Positions 35,438-44,521 are shown, counted from the first letter of the stretch. The stretch is 64,000 bases of DNA from Neobacillus cucumis (GCF_016908975.1 NZ_JAFBEX010000012.1:144885-208884); one strand, 5' to 3'. A program made the numbers and translations. Notes: a model not told the origin generated them from the letters alone.

Positions 35438-35722
35438 TTAAGCTAACCGAAAAACAATCCCATGACCGCCCTTAGGATACTCCCATTTAATATTCTGATA
35501 TGGACAGCCAATGCGACAGCTGCCGCATTCGTGACAGCCTTCATAACCTACTTGCATCCGTGTACCTTCCCACTTATACACTTCAGCCGGGCAAAATATT
35601 GTACAAATTTTATCGGGACATTTAGTCATACAGATGTCGTGATCGAGCACTGTTAAATGGGACTTTGTATCACACTTAAACCGAAGCAGGTACTGTTTTT
35701 CCTCGATATTTTTCGTTGACAT
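35438..35722 (-). CDS. fixX: Ferredoxin-like protein FixX
   Basis: FixX is the iron-sulfur subunit of the FixABCX complex, passing electrons from FixC toward quinone. The 94-residue protein has two Cys clusters: CMTKCPDKICTIFCP near residues 31-45 and CHECGSCRIGCPYQNIKW near 63-80. The ATG overlaps the fixC stop codon by one base (TAATG) and AAGGCGG lies before it, so I use it rather than the longer frame. The gene is the last of four in the operon. Its 3' part may have come with the integrated element, because a broken near-copy with the old terminator lies 5.4 kb away. Confidence 0.92.
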   Translation of the reverse strand: MSTKNIEEKQYLLRFKCDTKSHLTVLDHDICMTKCPDKICTIFCPAEVYKWEGTRMQVGYEGCHECGSCRIGCPYQNIKWEYPKGGHGIVFRLA

Positions 35723-35746
35723 TATTTCACCGCCTTCCAAGCACGA
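35438..35746. repeat. Right copy of the fixX direct repeat
   Basis: This 309-bp segment repeats 29971-30278. It covers all of fixX and the last 24 bases of fixC. Confidence 0.85.
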
Positions 35747-37017
35747 TAAAGATCTTGAATAACTCGAATAGTTCCTTTTTCTGCCGTAACACTCTTCATA
35801 ATTTGTTTTTGTTTTTCCCGTTTTGGTGTTCCGTCCACTGTAAAGAATTTGCTCATGGCTTTATTCATCATTGGAACATAATCATTAAAATATTGCGGGT
35901 ATTTCTCAAAGGTATGGGCTGCATCTTTATATTTTTCTAAGTCTTTAATTATAAAACTATCATATAGCTTTTCACGGTATAGATTGAGAGTGGCTTGTGA
36001 AAAATCACCTCGTGTTTTTGCTTCAATAACGGTTTCAGCTGCTAATAAGCCTGAATGCATTGCCATATTGGAGCCCTCACGATGAATGGCATTTACTAAC
36101 TGTGCTGCATCACCAACGACTATCACTCCGTTACCGGCAACCTTTGGAACAGAGCGGTAACCGCCTTCTGGAATTAGATGGGCTAAATACTCAGCAGATT
36201 CCCCTCCAGCAATGAGCGGTTTCACCATCGGATGATTTTTTAAGTAATCAAGCAGATCGTATGGCTTTAATTTTGCTTTAATCATACTTGATAGGGTCGT
36301 TCCAACCCCGATATTTAAACTATCTTTATTGGTATAAAGAAAAGCTGTACCTAAGTTGCCTTTCGTTGAATCCCCAAAAATCTCAATCGTACAGCCTTGA
36401 TTATCTTCCAAGTTAAAACGATCATTAATTTTATCTTTTGGTAGATTAATTACTTCCATGACTGTTAAAGCAACCTCATCTGGGCGAAATTCTTTATGGA
36501 AGCCTAATTGTTTGGATAAAAGGGAGTTTACTCCATCTGCAAGTACTACCACATCAGCATAAACTTCCCCATTAGGGCGATCGGTACGAACACCAACAAC
36601 CTTACCGTTTTCAACCAAACACTCTATTACTACTGTTTCATTGATAAGAAGTGCGCCTGCTTCCACTGCTTTTCCGGCAAACCACTGATCAAACTGGGCA
36701 CGCAGCACGGTAAAATTATTAAATGGTTCCACAGCCCATTCAAGACCTTTGTAACCGAAGGATACGACTGATTCCTTATCCATCATCCAAAAACGCTGTT
36801 CTATAACGGGCCTTTCAAGAGGAGCTTCCTTCCAAAACTCAGGTATTAATTCCTCCATTTGCTTGCGGTATAAGACACCACCCATTACATTCTTTGCCCC
36901 TGGGTACTCCCCTCTTTCAATTAGCAAAACATTTAATCCGCTTCGTGCACAAGTAAGGGCACACGCCGTACCTGATGGTCCAGCCCCTACAACAATGACA
37001 TCAAATTTTTCAGGCAT
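35722..37017 (-). CDS. fixC: Electron-transfer flavoprotein:quinone oxidoreductase FixC
   Basis: FixC is the FAD-containing dehydrogenase that links the EtfAB-type FixAB pair to quinone. The Rossmann motif VVGAGPSGTAC is near residues 7-17, ADGVNSLLSKQLG near 160 and the second FAD motif GDAAQLVNAIHREG near 300. The length is 431 residues from the ATG giving MPEKFDVIVV, which overlaps the etfA end by eight bases; the frame continues 16 codons upstream but without a ribosome binding site. The tightly packed operon etfB-etfA-fixC-fixX is the bifurcating Fix type, not the ordinary beta-oxidation Etf. Confidence 0.94.
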   Translation of the reverse strand: MPEKFDVIVVGAGPSGTACALTCARSGLNVLLIERGEYPGAKNVMGGVLYRKQMEELIPEFWKEAPLERPVIEQRFWMMDKESVVSFGYKGLEWAVEPFNNFTVLRAQFDQWFAGKAVEAGALLINETVVIECLVENGKVVGVRTDRPNGEVYADVVVLADGVNSLLSKQLGFHKEFRPDEVALTVMEVINLPKDKINDRFNLEDNQGCTIEIFGDSTKGNLGTAFLYTNKDSLNIGVGTTLSSMIKAKLKPYDLLDYLKNHPMVKPLIAGGESAEYLAHLIPEGGYRSVPKVAGNGVIVVGDAAQLVNAIHREGSNMAMHSGLLAAETVIEAKTRGDFSQATLNLYREKLYDSFIIKDLEKYKDAAHTFEKYPQYFNDYVPMMNKAMSKFFTVDGTPKREKQKQIMKSVTAEKGTIRVIQDLYRAWKAVK

Positions 37018-38041
37018 AACTGATTTCACCGCCCTTTTCTGTCTTGAGCTGTTTAAAATGTTCAATTAGTTTTGGTACAATCTCCAGAGCATCTCCAACA
37101 ATTCCGTATGTGGCTACATCAAAAATCGGTGCATTTGGATCTTTATTAATAGCAATAATAAACTCTGAATTTTTCATTCCCACGACGTGCTGGATGGCAC
37201 CAGATATACCTATGGCAAAATAAATCTTCGGTGTTACCGTTTCACCTGTTTGACCAACTTGTTGTTCATGCGGAAGCCAGCCTGCTTCAACCACATCACG
37301 AGTACCGCCGACACTGGCGCCAATCGTTTCTGCTAACTCATGAATAAGCTGAAAATTTTGCAGGTCCCCCATTCCCTTGCCGCCGCATACAATTACATGT
37401 GCTTCTGCTAAACTAGCTTTTTTTGTTACATCATTCACAATTTTAAGTACTTTGGTACGCATATCTTCTTCTTTTAAATCTATTTTTTCTTCAATAATTT
37501 TCCCGTGTCTAGCTGAATCAGGCTCTAATGCCTTCATAACTTTTGGTCTGACAGTTGCCATTTGCGGCCGATGTTTTTTACATAAGATGGTGGCCATAAT
37601 GTTACCGCCGAACGCCGGTCTGCTTGCCTCAAGTAATCGGTTTGTGGCATCCACATCAAGCATGGTTGTATCAGCCGTTAAACCTGTAGATAAGTCTGTA
37701 GCAACTGCACTTGCTAAATCCTTTCCATTTGGTGTGGCTCCATATAAGATGATTTCCGGTTTGTATTTTTGGGCTAACAGCATAACCCCCTGCATGTAAG
37801 ATTCCGTTCGGTAATGCTTTAAGATAGGCTGATCAATGACATATACTTCATCTGCACCATATGCAATGACCTGGTTGACTAATGGCTTAATCTCATGTCC
37901 TAATAAAAATCCTGCTAATGGTACTTGTAACTTATCCGCCAGCTTTCTCCCAGCCCCGAGCAGTTCGAGTGAAACGCCTTCAATTTTACTAGCATTTTGT
38001 TCGATAAATACCCAGACTCCCCGATAATCGTCAAAATTCAT
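37010..38041 (-). CDS. etfA: Electron-transfer flavoprotein alpha subunit (FixB type)
   Basis: This 343-residue subunit binds FAD in its C-terminal domain: the motif RDVVEAGWLPHEQQVGQTGE and AIGISGAIQHVVGMKNSE near residues 240-290 are diagnostic. With EtfB and FixC-FixX it can split NADH electrons between quinone and a low-potential carrier. It follows etfB by 32 bases with TTAGGGAGG before its ATG, and overlaps fixC. The name etfA describes the family; fixB would be equally right for the bifurcating complex. I see no key residue missing. Confidence 0.94.
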   Translation of the reverse strand: MNFDDYRGVWVFIEQNASKIEGVSLELLGAGRKLADKLQVPLAGFLLGHEIKPLVNQVIAYGADEVYVIDQPILKHYRTESYMQGVMLLAQKYKPEIILYGATPNGKDLASAVATDLSTGLTADTTMLDVDATNRLLEASRPAFGGNIMATILCKKHRPQMATVRPKVMKALEPDSARHGKIIEEKIDLKEEDMRTKVLKIVNDVTKKASLAEAHVIVCGGKGMGDLQNFQLIHELAETIGASVGGTRDVVEAGWLPHEQQVGQTGETVTPKIYFAIGISGAIQHVVGMKNSEFIIAINKDPNAPIFDVATYGIVGDALEIVPKLIEHFKQLKTEKGGEISYA

Positions 38042-38073
38042 TTAAACCCCTCCCTAAAGCAGAAAATACTTTT

Positions 38074-38898
38074 TTATTTAGATGACTGAATCGTAAATAG
38101 GTCCTTTTTATCCATTAAGACTTCCATGAGCTGTTTTACTTGCTCATCAGGTGTACCCTCTAGTCTTTTACCGCCTTCAGGTCGTGGAGGTGTAAACATT
38201 TTTCCTACGATGGTTGGTGAGCCTTTTAAACCAAGCTGTGTGCGGTCGACATTTTCGAGGTCACTAACCGCCCAGATAATTGGCTGGTATCGTGCAGCTT
38301 TAATCATGTTAGGCATTGGTGAATATTCAATCTGATTAATTTCTTTTTCTACCGTTAACAAACAAGGAAGTTCAGATTGGATTAACTCATATCCATTTGA
38401 TAATTTTCGTTTGATTAACACCGTTTTTTCCTGTTCATTAACCTCTGCCACTTCAATGACATTTGTCACTGGGGGGATATCCATTCTTCTTGCAATCCCA
38501 GGTCCAACTTGACCAGTATCACCATCAATCGCATGCTTCCCACAAATCACCATATCAACTGGAAGTTCCTTGCCGATTCGTTCTAAAGCTTTTGATAAGG
38601 CGTAACTAGTGGCTAAGGTATCAGCACCGGCAAAGGCTCGGTCTGTAATTAAATAACCTCTATCTGCCCCTATTTCAACGCTTTTTTTAATAATAGCCGT
38701 TGCTTGCGGCGGTCCCATGGACAATACCGAGATGGTACCACCCGTTTTTTCCTTAATTTTGACAGCCTCTTGTACAGCATGCTCATCATAAGGATTTAAA
38801 ATGGCTGGTGCGCTCCGGCGATCAAGTGTGTTGGTCTTTGGGTTAATTTTAATGATTTTTGTATCAGGTACTTGTTTGATACAAACGACAATGTGCAT
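38074..38898 (-). CDS. etfB: Electron-transfer flavoprotein beta subunit (FixA type)
   Basis: The 274-residue protein starts MHIVVCIKQVPDTKIIKINP, which is typical for EtfB/FixA, and has the nucleotide region MVICGKHAIDGDTGQVGPGI near residues 118-137, where bifurcating EtfB holds its second FAD. It is the first gene of the four-gene fix operon. GGGGAGGG precedes the ATG. About 75 bases upstream lie a promoter, a palindrome and a cre-like box. In nitrogen-fixing bacteria FixABCX supplies ferredoxin to nitrogenase; here no nif gene is seen, so the ferredoxin may go elsewhere. Confidence 0.94.
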   Translation of the reverse strand: MHIVVCIKQVPDTKIIKINPKTNTLDRRSAPAILNPYDEHAVQEAVKIKEKTGGTISVLSMGPPQATAIIKKSVEIGADRGYLITDRAFAGADTLATSYALSKALERIGKELPVDMVICGKHAIDGDTGQVGPGIARRMDIPPVTNVIEVAEVNEQEKTVLIKRKLSNGYELIQSELPCLLTVEKEINQIEYSPMPNMIKAARYQPIIWAVSDLENVDRTQLGLKGSPTIVGKMFTPPRPEGGKRLEGTPDEQVKQLMEVLMDKKDLFTIQSSK

Positions 38899-38932
38899 CT
38901 AGGAATTTCCCTCCCCCATTTAAACTGCATTT

Positions 38933-38950
38933 ATTGAAAGCGTTTGCTTT
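38933..38950 (-). promoter_or_regulatory. cre-like CcpA site upstream of etfB
   Basis: AAAGCAAACGCTTTCAAT on the minus strand fits the cre consensus (TGNAANCGNTNNCA) at 13 of 14 core positions. It lies downstream of the -10, which is a roadblock position, so glucose would repress the operon. Seen in the sequence; regulation inferred. Confidence 0.65.
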
Positions 38951-38971
38951 CTTTGGTTATTAGAAATGCTT

Positions 38972-39000
38972 TTATTAACGATATATGTATCGCAACACAA
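38972..39000 (-). promoter_or_regulatory. Promoter of the fix operon with palindromic operator
   Basis: TTGTGT and TAATAA are 17 bases apart on the minus strand. The spacer holds the palindrome CGATA-CATA-TATCG (38979-38992), the right place for a repressor of unknown identity. Confidence 0.6.
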
Positions 39001-39421
39001 GCATAGTACCAAACTTAACAGTTTCTTTATCTCTTAAAAAAATTAAGCATATCAGGAATGAAGTTTGCAAATTCAAGGAGTGTTTTCGACAAAACGAAAA
39101 ATAAAGTTAATGTGACTAATGGTGGTAGATTAGGAGCAGATTATATGTGAATTTTCAATTAAGTTGCTATTAATATAACTATATTAAATAATATAATATT
39201 ATATAATATAAACAATGATAAAAATCACAGTTATGACCTGTATAAAACAGATTTAGAAATAAAAAGGCAACGATGAGTGATGTGTACGATTGGAGAGGAC
39301 GGCATTATACAGTAAAGGGGAGAAAAAATAACGGAAGGTCTTCTTGTTAGTTGTTAGAACTCTTTTAATATGATTAAAAACTAAAGACCTTCAAATTCGC
39401 AAGTTAAACCAAAACCTTTGG
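39001..39421. other. Non-coding gap between the fix operon and spo0E
   Basis: About 420 bases without a gene. It contains an AT-only stretch (39175-39215) with many TATAAT-like words and a far-spaced inverted repeat GAAGGTCTT ... AAGACCTTC (39335 and 39383). Confidence 0.5.
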
Positions 39422-39646
39422 TCAAACCATCACCATGTGTTTAAAGGCAATTTTGACTTCTTCAGTGGATTTTGAATTTTGTCCAATGACCTTATGATAA
39501 TGATTGATTAGTTCATCAAGCTCTTGGCTGTATTTAATTGTTTGTGGACTAGTGTAACCTAGACTGTTAGCACTATTAATCATTAATTCTCTTTTTGCCT
39601 TTATCTCTTCAATCATTTCCGATTGAAGATCACTATCCTTATTCAA
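39422..39646 (-). CDS. spo0E: Spo0E-family aspartyl-phosphate phosphatase
   Basis: This 74-residue protein has the two-helix Spo0E fold with the catalytic motif SQELD at residues 40-44. Spo0E proteins remove phosphate from Spo0A~P and delay sporulation. The family has several paralogues; the place beside an mtnU-like gene and kinE agrees with spo0E in B. subtilis. The C-terminus has the usual variable tail. It lies on the minus strand, 170 bases from the MITE-like repeat. The name rests on synteny and is less certain than the family. Confidence 0.82.
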   Translation of the reverse strand: MNKDSDLQSEMIEEIKAKRELMINSANSLGYTSPQTIKYSQELDELINHYHKVIGQNSKSTEEVKIAFKHMVMV

Positions 39647-39820
39647 TGTTATCTCCTACCTTACATACTTACTCTATAGCATTCTAAAAAATAGACTACT
39701 TGAAGAATTATGACAAGAAATTCCTTAAAAGTAAATACAATCGCAAAAGTAGACAAAACATTTGTTTTCTTTCAAATTTCGACATTTTTTTCATTTCTAA
39801 ACGACATTCGGATATCTTAA

Positions 39821-40067
39821 GGCTGTGTTAAATATGGATGTTGATTTCCGCTCCAGGCGCTCAGCAAACCCGCGGGCGTGCCGGGGAGCCTCCTCGGCGC
39901 TGAAAGCGCCTGTGGGGTCTCCCCTGCCCCGTACTCCCGCAGGACATTGAAATTCTTCCTCGAATCCGCCCACGCACGAAGAAAATGCGATAGCATTTTC
40001 GAGGAGTCGAGCGCCTTCCGCTCCAATCAACATCGTTCCAAAATCAACAAAAGTCTTTAACACAGCC
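39821..40067. mobile_element. MITE-like GC-rich repeat, copy 2
   Basis: This 247-bp element begins GGCTGTGTTAAA and ends TTTAACACAGCC, perfect 12-base inverted ends. It is about 95 percent identical to copy 1 at 16535-16775 and in the same direction. The right end carries six extra bases (AAAAGT). Inside, arms such as AGGCGCTC / GAGCGCCT can form long hairpins. No transposase is encoded; the end sequence resembles that of IS1182-type elements, which is from memory and not tested. No clear target duplication is seen. Confidence 0.88.
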
Positions 40068-40111
40068 CTACATAAAAAAACTAAAAACATTTTTTAGAGG
40101 AGAAGATTTTT

Positions 40112-40897
40112 ATGAATATAAAAGTTTCATGTCTGCAAATGGACATTGCATTTGGTGACCCTAATTCTAACTATCAATCTGCGGAAAAACTAATCAAAAA
40201 AGCAATGGAGAATCATCCCGATATTATCGTCCTGCCGGAGCTTTGGACAACCGGATATGACTTAGCTAGATTAGATACGATTGCCGATATGCAAGCCAGG
40301 CGGACCATCGATTTTCTCCAAACAGCAGCCAAAAAACACAAGGTCCATTTTGTAGGCGGATCGGTTGCCAATCAAGAGGAAAAAGGAGTAAAAAATACGC
40401 TGCTGATTATTTCAAAGGATGGCTCTCTCCGTTATCAATACGATAAACTCCATCTTTTTAAATTAATGGATGAACATCTTTACCTTGAAGCAGGGGCAAC
40501 AAAAGGCTTATTTCAATTAGATGGCCATTTATTCGCAGGTGTCATTTGCTATGACATCCGATTTCCGGAATGGATTCGCGCCCACACATCAGAAGGGGCT
40601 GAAGCTTTATTTGTTGTGGCCGAGTGGCCAACTGCCCGATTAAAGCATTGGCGGGCTCTCCTCATTGCCAGAGCGATTGAAAATCAATGTTATGTCATCG
40701 CTTGTAACCGGTCTGGCAGTGACCCTAACAATCAATTTGCCGGACATTCATTAATTATTGACCCATGGGGAGAAGTATTGGCAGAAGCAGGAGAACACGA
40801 AGAAATTATCTCTGCTGAAATCAACTTAGAACTAGTAAAAGAAATACGAAAGCAAATTCCGATTTTTGAAGATAGAAAACCAAATTCCTATCATTAA
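40112..40897 (+). CDS. mtnU: Nitrilase-superfamily carbon-nitrogen hydrolase (MtnU-like)
   Basis: The 261-residue protein has the Glu-Lys-Cys triad of the superfamily: Glu in VLPELWTTGYD near residue 43, Lys in YDKLHLF near 112 and Cys in VICYDIRFPEW near 147. It matches YkrU (MtnU) of B. subtilis, an omega-amidase-like enzyme thought to act on 2-oxo-4-methylthiobutyramide in methionine salvage. The other mtn genes are not nearby, so it stands alone here between a MITE-like repeat and kinE. AGAGGAGAAG precedes the ATG at good distance. The substrate is inferred from family and synteny. Confidence 0.85.
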   Translation: MNIKVSCLQMDIAFGDPNSNYQSAEKLIKKAMENHPDIIVLPELWTTGYDLARLDTIADMQARRTIDFLQTAAKKHKVHFVGGSVANQEEKGVKNTLLIISKDGSLRYQYDKLHLFKLMDEHLYLEAGATKGLFQLDGHLFAGVICYDIRFPEWIRAHTSEGAEALFVVAEWPTARLKHWRALLIARAIENQCYVIACNRSGSDPNNQFAGHSLIIDPWGEVLAEAGEHEEIISAEINLELVKEIRKQIPIFEDRKPNSYH

Positions 40898-40919
40898 AAG
40901 CAATCTGAGATGGTTCGGA

Positions 40920-42041
40920 TTACTTATGATTATTTTCTGTGCGCAGGGGCAGCTCTATGGAAAAAATTGTTCCTTTTCCTTCTTCACTGTCAATCGTGAT
41001 TTTGCCTTGATGTTCATTGATAATTCGATAGCTAACCATTAATCCCAAGCCTGTTCCCTGTTCTTTTGTTGTAAAAAAGGGTTCGCCTAATCTTTTTACC
41101 TTTTCCATGGTCATTCCAGTACCTTCATCCTGGATACTAATTAAAATTCGGTCATAATCCAACTTCTTCGTGTTAATGGTGATATTTCCACCATGCGGCA
41201 TTACCTCAATGGCATTCTTAATTATATTAATAAATACCTTTTTTAATTGGTTAGGTTCACAAAATAATGAAGGAAGGCTATTGTCAAAGTATGTAACAAA
41301 TTGAACATTATGAAGTATGGCTTGTGCCGTAAGCAAATCAACTGTTTCCCTCATAATTTGATTAAGATCCTTTTGTTGGAAAATAGTTACTTGCGGCTTG
41401 GCAAGGTACAAAAACTCATTAATAATTGAATCAATCCTTGCTAGTTCAGAGGTAATAACCTGATAATACATGGCATGCTCTTTAATGATGGTCTCTTCGA
41501 GTAACTGAATGAATCCTTTCAGTGCGGTCATCGGATTACGAATTTCATGAGCGATTCCTGCTGCAAGCTCACCGATTACATTGAGGGTGTCAGACTTATG
41601 GAGTTGCTTCTCAATTTCGACCTTTTCTGTTATATCTTTAAAAATAGTAAAATTGATTCCATCCCAGACATCAATTTCGGAAGAACATTCATAAAATCTG
41701 TTATTTCCTTCGTCATTTTTAACAATCATCGTGGAGAAGATATGTCCCTTTTCAAGGACTTGTTCAATATGCTGCAAAAACTCTTGCTCTTTTGATTCGA
41801 CAATTTTCTGTAAATCATAAACCCGTTTTCCAATTAACTTTTCTTTTTTTAGGCCTATCATTTTTTCTCCAGCACAGTTCACATCAATAATTCGATGATC
41901 GGTATCCCAAAGTATAAGACTATCCACTGAATGTTCAAAGATTCTCCTATATTTTTGATCACGCTCAGGAGAAACTATTAAGCTATTTTGTTGATCATAA
42001 TTACCAAGAGGTAAAGCGTTTTTTTGGACTTGCTTCTCCAC
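40920..42041 (-). CDS. kinE: PAS-domain sensor histidine kinase, KinE-like
   Basis: This cytoplasmic kinase of 373 residues has one PAS domain (about 30-140), a HisKA domain with the phosphorylated His in GIAHEIRNPMTALKGF near residue 165 and an HATPase with NAIEVMPHGG, DEGTGM and GTGLGLMVSY. No membrane segment is seen. The form and position beside mtnU fit KinE of the sporulation phosphorelay, which feeds Spo0F. With spo0E just 1.3 kb away, opposing inputs to Spo0A lie side by side. The start codon is GTG with GGGGTGG upstream. Confidence 0.85.
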   Translation of the reverse strand: MEKQVQKNALPLGNYDQQNSLIVSPERDQKYRRIFEHSVDSLILWDTDHRIIDVNCAGEKMIGLKKEKLIGKRVYDLQKIVESKEQEFLQHIEQVLEKGHIFSTMIVKNDEGNNRFYECSSEIDVWDGINFTIFKDITEKVEIEKQLHKSDTLNVIGELAAGIAHEIRNPMTALKGFIQLLEETIIKEHAMYYQVITSELARIDSIINEFLYLAKPQVTIFQQKDLNQIMRETVDLLTAQAILHNVQFVTYFDNSLPSLFCEPNQLKKVFINIIKNAIEVMPHGGNITINTKKLDYDRILISIQDEGTGMTMEKVKRLGEPFFTTKEQGTGLGLMVSYRIINEHQGKITIDSEEGKGTIFSIELPLRTENNHK

Positions 42042-42174
42042 GTATTGCCACCCCGCAAACTACGTTTTATCTATAATTATATTAAAGCATATTTTCTACA
42101 CATATCGTGAAAAATCCTTTAAAGTCGACAATTAATTTTCCCTAAACTTTGCAATCCATAATTTTTTTTGCAAA

Positions 42175-42212
42175 TAAAAATAAACAGAGAACGGCTATTC
42201 GTTCTCTGTTTT
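42175..42212 (-). terminator. Terminator of the 2-oxoacid:ferredoxin oxidoreductase operon
   Basis: A ten- to twelve-base-pair stem (AAACAGAGAACG / CGTTCTCTGTTT) has an A-rich stretch on the plus strand, so a T-run for the minus strand, directly after the stop codon. Confidence 0.88.
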
Positions 42213-42226
42213 AGGGTGACTATTAC

Positions 42227-44521
42227 TTATAAAAGTGGATGGTCGTGTTTTGCTTTTAGACGCTGCCATCTCTTTTCAACTTCTGCTTCAAACTCTTCTA
42301 AAATCGATTTATTTTCTTCTTTTAGAAGATGTTTTGTTTTCCCCATATATTTTAACCAATCTGAAAGTGGAACACGCTTATTCTTATCTTCTGGATTGTA
42401 CGTAATGGTTGTTACACCTTGTTCAATTTCATAAAGAGGGAAGAAACAAGAATTCACAGCTTCCTCAATGATTTTCGTACCATACCGATCATCAGATTTC
42501 CAATTTAAAGGACATGTGATGAGAAGTTTACCATAGACAGGTCCCACGTTCTGGGCATACCATTGAGCCTTTGCCCCTTTTTTCACTAAATCCTGCGGGT
42601 GTGCTTCAGAACCTGTAAATACATAAGGGATATTAGTTGAAGCCATAATTTGGGCTGTATCCTTATGATGGAAGGCTTTACCCCGCTGAACCTTACCAAC
42701 ACCTGATGTACTTGTCATGTGTCCAATTGGTGTTGAATAGGACAATTGTGACCCAGTATTCATATAACCTTCATTATCATACTCTAACATAATTAGTTTG
42801 TGCCCTCGCAAGGCTGTTCCGATAGCAGAGCCCATTCCAATATCCATACCGCCATCACCAGTAATCATAACAAAGGTTGCATCATCTGATACATTGATTT
42901 CTCCACGGCGTTTTAATTCCATAAAGGCTTCGACCGTTCCAGATAAAGTCGCAGCACCGCTTTGGAACAAATTATGAATCATGGTTTGTTTATGTGATGT
43001 ATTTGGATATCCAGTCGTGGTTACATATGCACAGCCAGTCTGGAACAATGTAACAATATCTCCCTCAATTCCTTTAAAAAACAACTCAAGACCTGCAAAA
43101 ATTCCGCAGCCTGGGCACGCACCATGTCCTGAAGCAATTCGTTTCGGCTTTCCTGTGAGAGCTCGAAGTGGAGGGATTTTTACCTTTAATTTATTCGTCT
43201 CTTCATCCATTTTCACATCAATTAAACCCGTTTTGTACACATCACCATGCTGAGGTAAAATAACTGGTTTAAGGGCGTTTTCTGGAACCCCTGGAATATG
43301 TCCATAGTAATCAAATGGTTTTTCTGCAAAACCTTTTTCCATCGCATCGATGGCCATATGAAAGAATGCATGAGCATCATCAGCATAAAAGTCTTTACCA
43401 CCAAGACCAAACACTCTGCTTAAAACGATTGTCTTGTTATCTTTATCATCTTGAAGGGCTGATTTCACTTCATGTGTTAAGTTTGGTCCATTTGCTCCAT
43501 AGGAATCGGCACGCTCACCGACTAATAATGTTTTCACATTCTTTAGGGCCTCACGAATTTCTTTAGATGGGAATGGACGAATAATATTAGGGCTAATCAC
43601 ACCAGCTTTAATGCCTTTTTCACGAAGTTGGTCTACGACATCCTTTGCTGACTCGGCAGCAGAATTTAATAAAAATAAAGCTACTTCGGCATCTTCCATT
43701 TTATATAAATTTAAAACTGGATATTCTCTGCCTGATAGTTTCGCATATTCCGCAGCTACTTCTTTAAATACTTCACCGGCATTGTAAATAGCTTCAGATT
43801 GTTGATAATGGTTGTTAATAAAATCGTCGCCACTCATATGGGCACCAATTGTTACAGGCTTGCTCAAATCTCTGATAAAGTTATAATCTGTAGGGCATTC
43901 ACCGACAAATTGTTGAACCACATTTCGATCCTTAAAGTATTCTACCCGGCGCTTTTGGTGAGATGTAAAGAAACCATCATACGCTACAATTACCGGTAGG
44001 CGGACTTTAGAATGTTCAGCAATTTTTAATGCCATAATATTCATATCATAGACTGCTTGAGGTGTTTTTGCCGTTAAGATTACCCAGCCTGTATTCAAGG
44101 CATAATAAAGATCGGAATGATCTCCGCGGATATCAAGTGGTCCGCTGACTGCACGAGTAACAAGGTTTAAAACCATAGGATAACGGGTGCCTGATTGTAC
44201 TGGCATCTGCTCAAGCATGTAGAGAAAACCATTGGCACTTGTAGCATTAATAACACGTGCACCTGTTGCTGCAGCGCCGTAGCAAATACCGGCAGAACCA
44301 TGCTCACCATCTGCTGGAATCAGTTTAATATCATGCTGACCGCGCGTTTTCATTTGATCTAAAAACTGCGCAACCTCAGTAGAAGGTGTTATTGGGAAAT
44401 AACCCATGATATGATAATTAATTTGTGCTGCTGCAGTTGCAGCCATCTCATTCCCTGATTCAAAGGTTGAAACCTGCTCTGCAACACCTTGTGATGTTAA
44501 TTTATCTTCTAAAATAGCCAT
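42227..44521 (-). CDS. 2-oxoacid:ferredoxin oxidoreductase, fused alpha and beta subunits
   Basis: The enzyme oxidises pyruvate or another 2-oxoacid with CoA to acyl-CoA and reduces ferredoxin. The 764-residue protein joins the alpha part (about 1-420, with DGEHGSAGICYGAAATGARV) and the beta part (about 440-764). Beta features are GHGACPGCGIFAG near 463, GDGGMDIGMG with the NEGYMNTG end of the thiamin diphosphate motif near 553-590, and iron-sulfur Cys residues. Fusion of alpha and beta is an unusual arrangement compared with the four-gene type. It is translated from an ATG overlapping the upstream stop codon (TAATG). Pyruvate is the likely substrate but is not proven. Confidence 0.92.
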   Translation of the reverse strand: MAILEDKLTSQGVAEQVSTFESGNEMAATAAAQINYHIMGYFPITPSTEVAQFLDQMKTRGQHDIKLIPADGEHGSAGICYGAAATGARVINATSANGFLYMLEQMPVQSGTRYPMVLNLVTRAVSGPLDIRGDHSDLYYALNTGWVILTAKTPQAVYDMNIMALKIAEHSKVRLPVIVAYDGFFTSHQKRRVEYFKDRNVVQQFVGECPTDYNFIRDLSKPVTIGAHMSGDDFINNHYQQSEAIYNAGEVFKEVAAEYAKLSGREYPVLNLYKMEDAEVALFLLNSAAESAKDVVDQLREKGIKAGVISPNIIRPFPSKEIREALKNVKTLLVGERADSYGANGPNLTHEVKSALQDDKDNKTIVLSRVFGLGGKDFYADDAHAFFHMAIDAMEKGFAEKPFDYYGHIPGVPENALKPVILPQHGDVYKTGLIDVKMDEETNKLKVKIPPLRALTGKPKRIASGHGACPGCGIFAGLELFFKGIEGDIVTLFQTGCAYVTTTGYPNTSHKQTMIHNLFQSGAATLSGTVEAFMELKRRGEINVSDDATFVMITGDGGMDIGMGSAIGTALRGHKLIMLEYDNEGYMNTGSQLSYSTPIGHMTSTSGVGKVQRGKAFHHKDTAQIMASTNIPYVFTGSEAHPQDLVKKGAKAQWYAQNVGPVYGKLLITCPLNWKSDDRYGTKIIEEAVNSCFFPLYEIEQGVTTITYNPEDKNKRVPLSDWLKYMGKTKHLLKEENKSILEEFEAEVEKRWQRLKAKHDHPLL

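Noticed and set aside
38899..39421. Sigma-54 promoter for the fix operon
   Set aside because: No GGCAC-N5-TTGC-like pair was found; a sigma-A type promoter fits better.
43222..43410. Frames opposite or inside the oxidoreductase gene
   Set aside because: They are shadows of the 764-residue protein with no ribosome binding sites.
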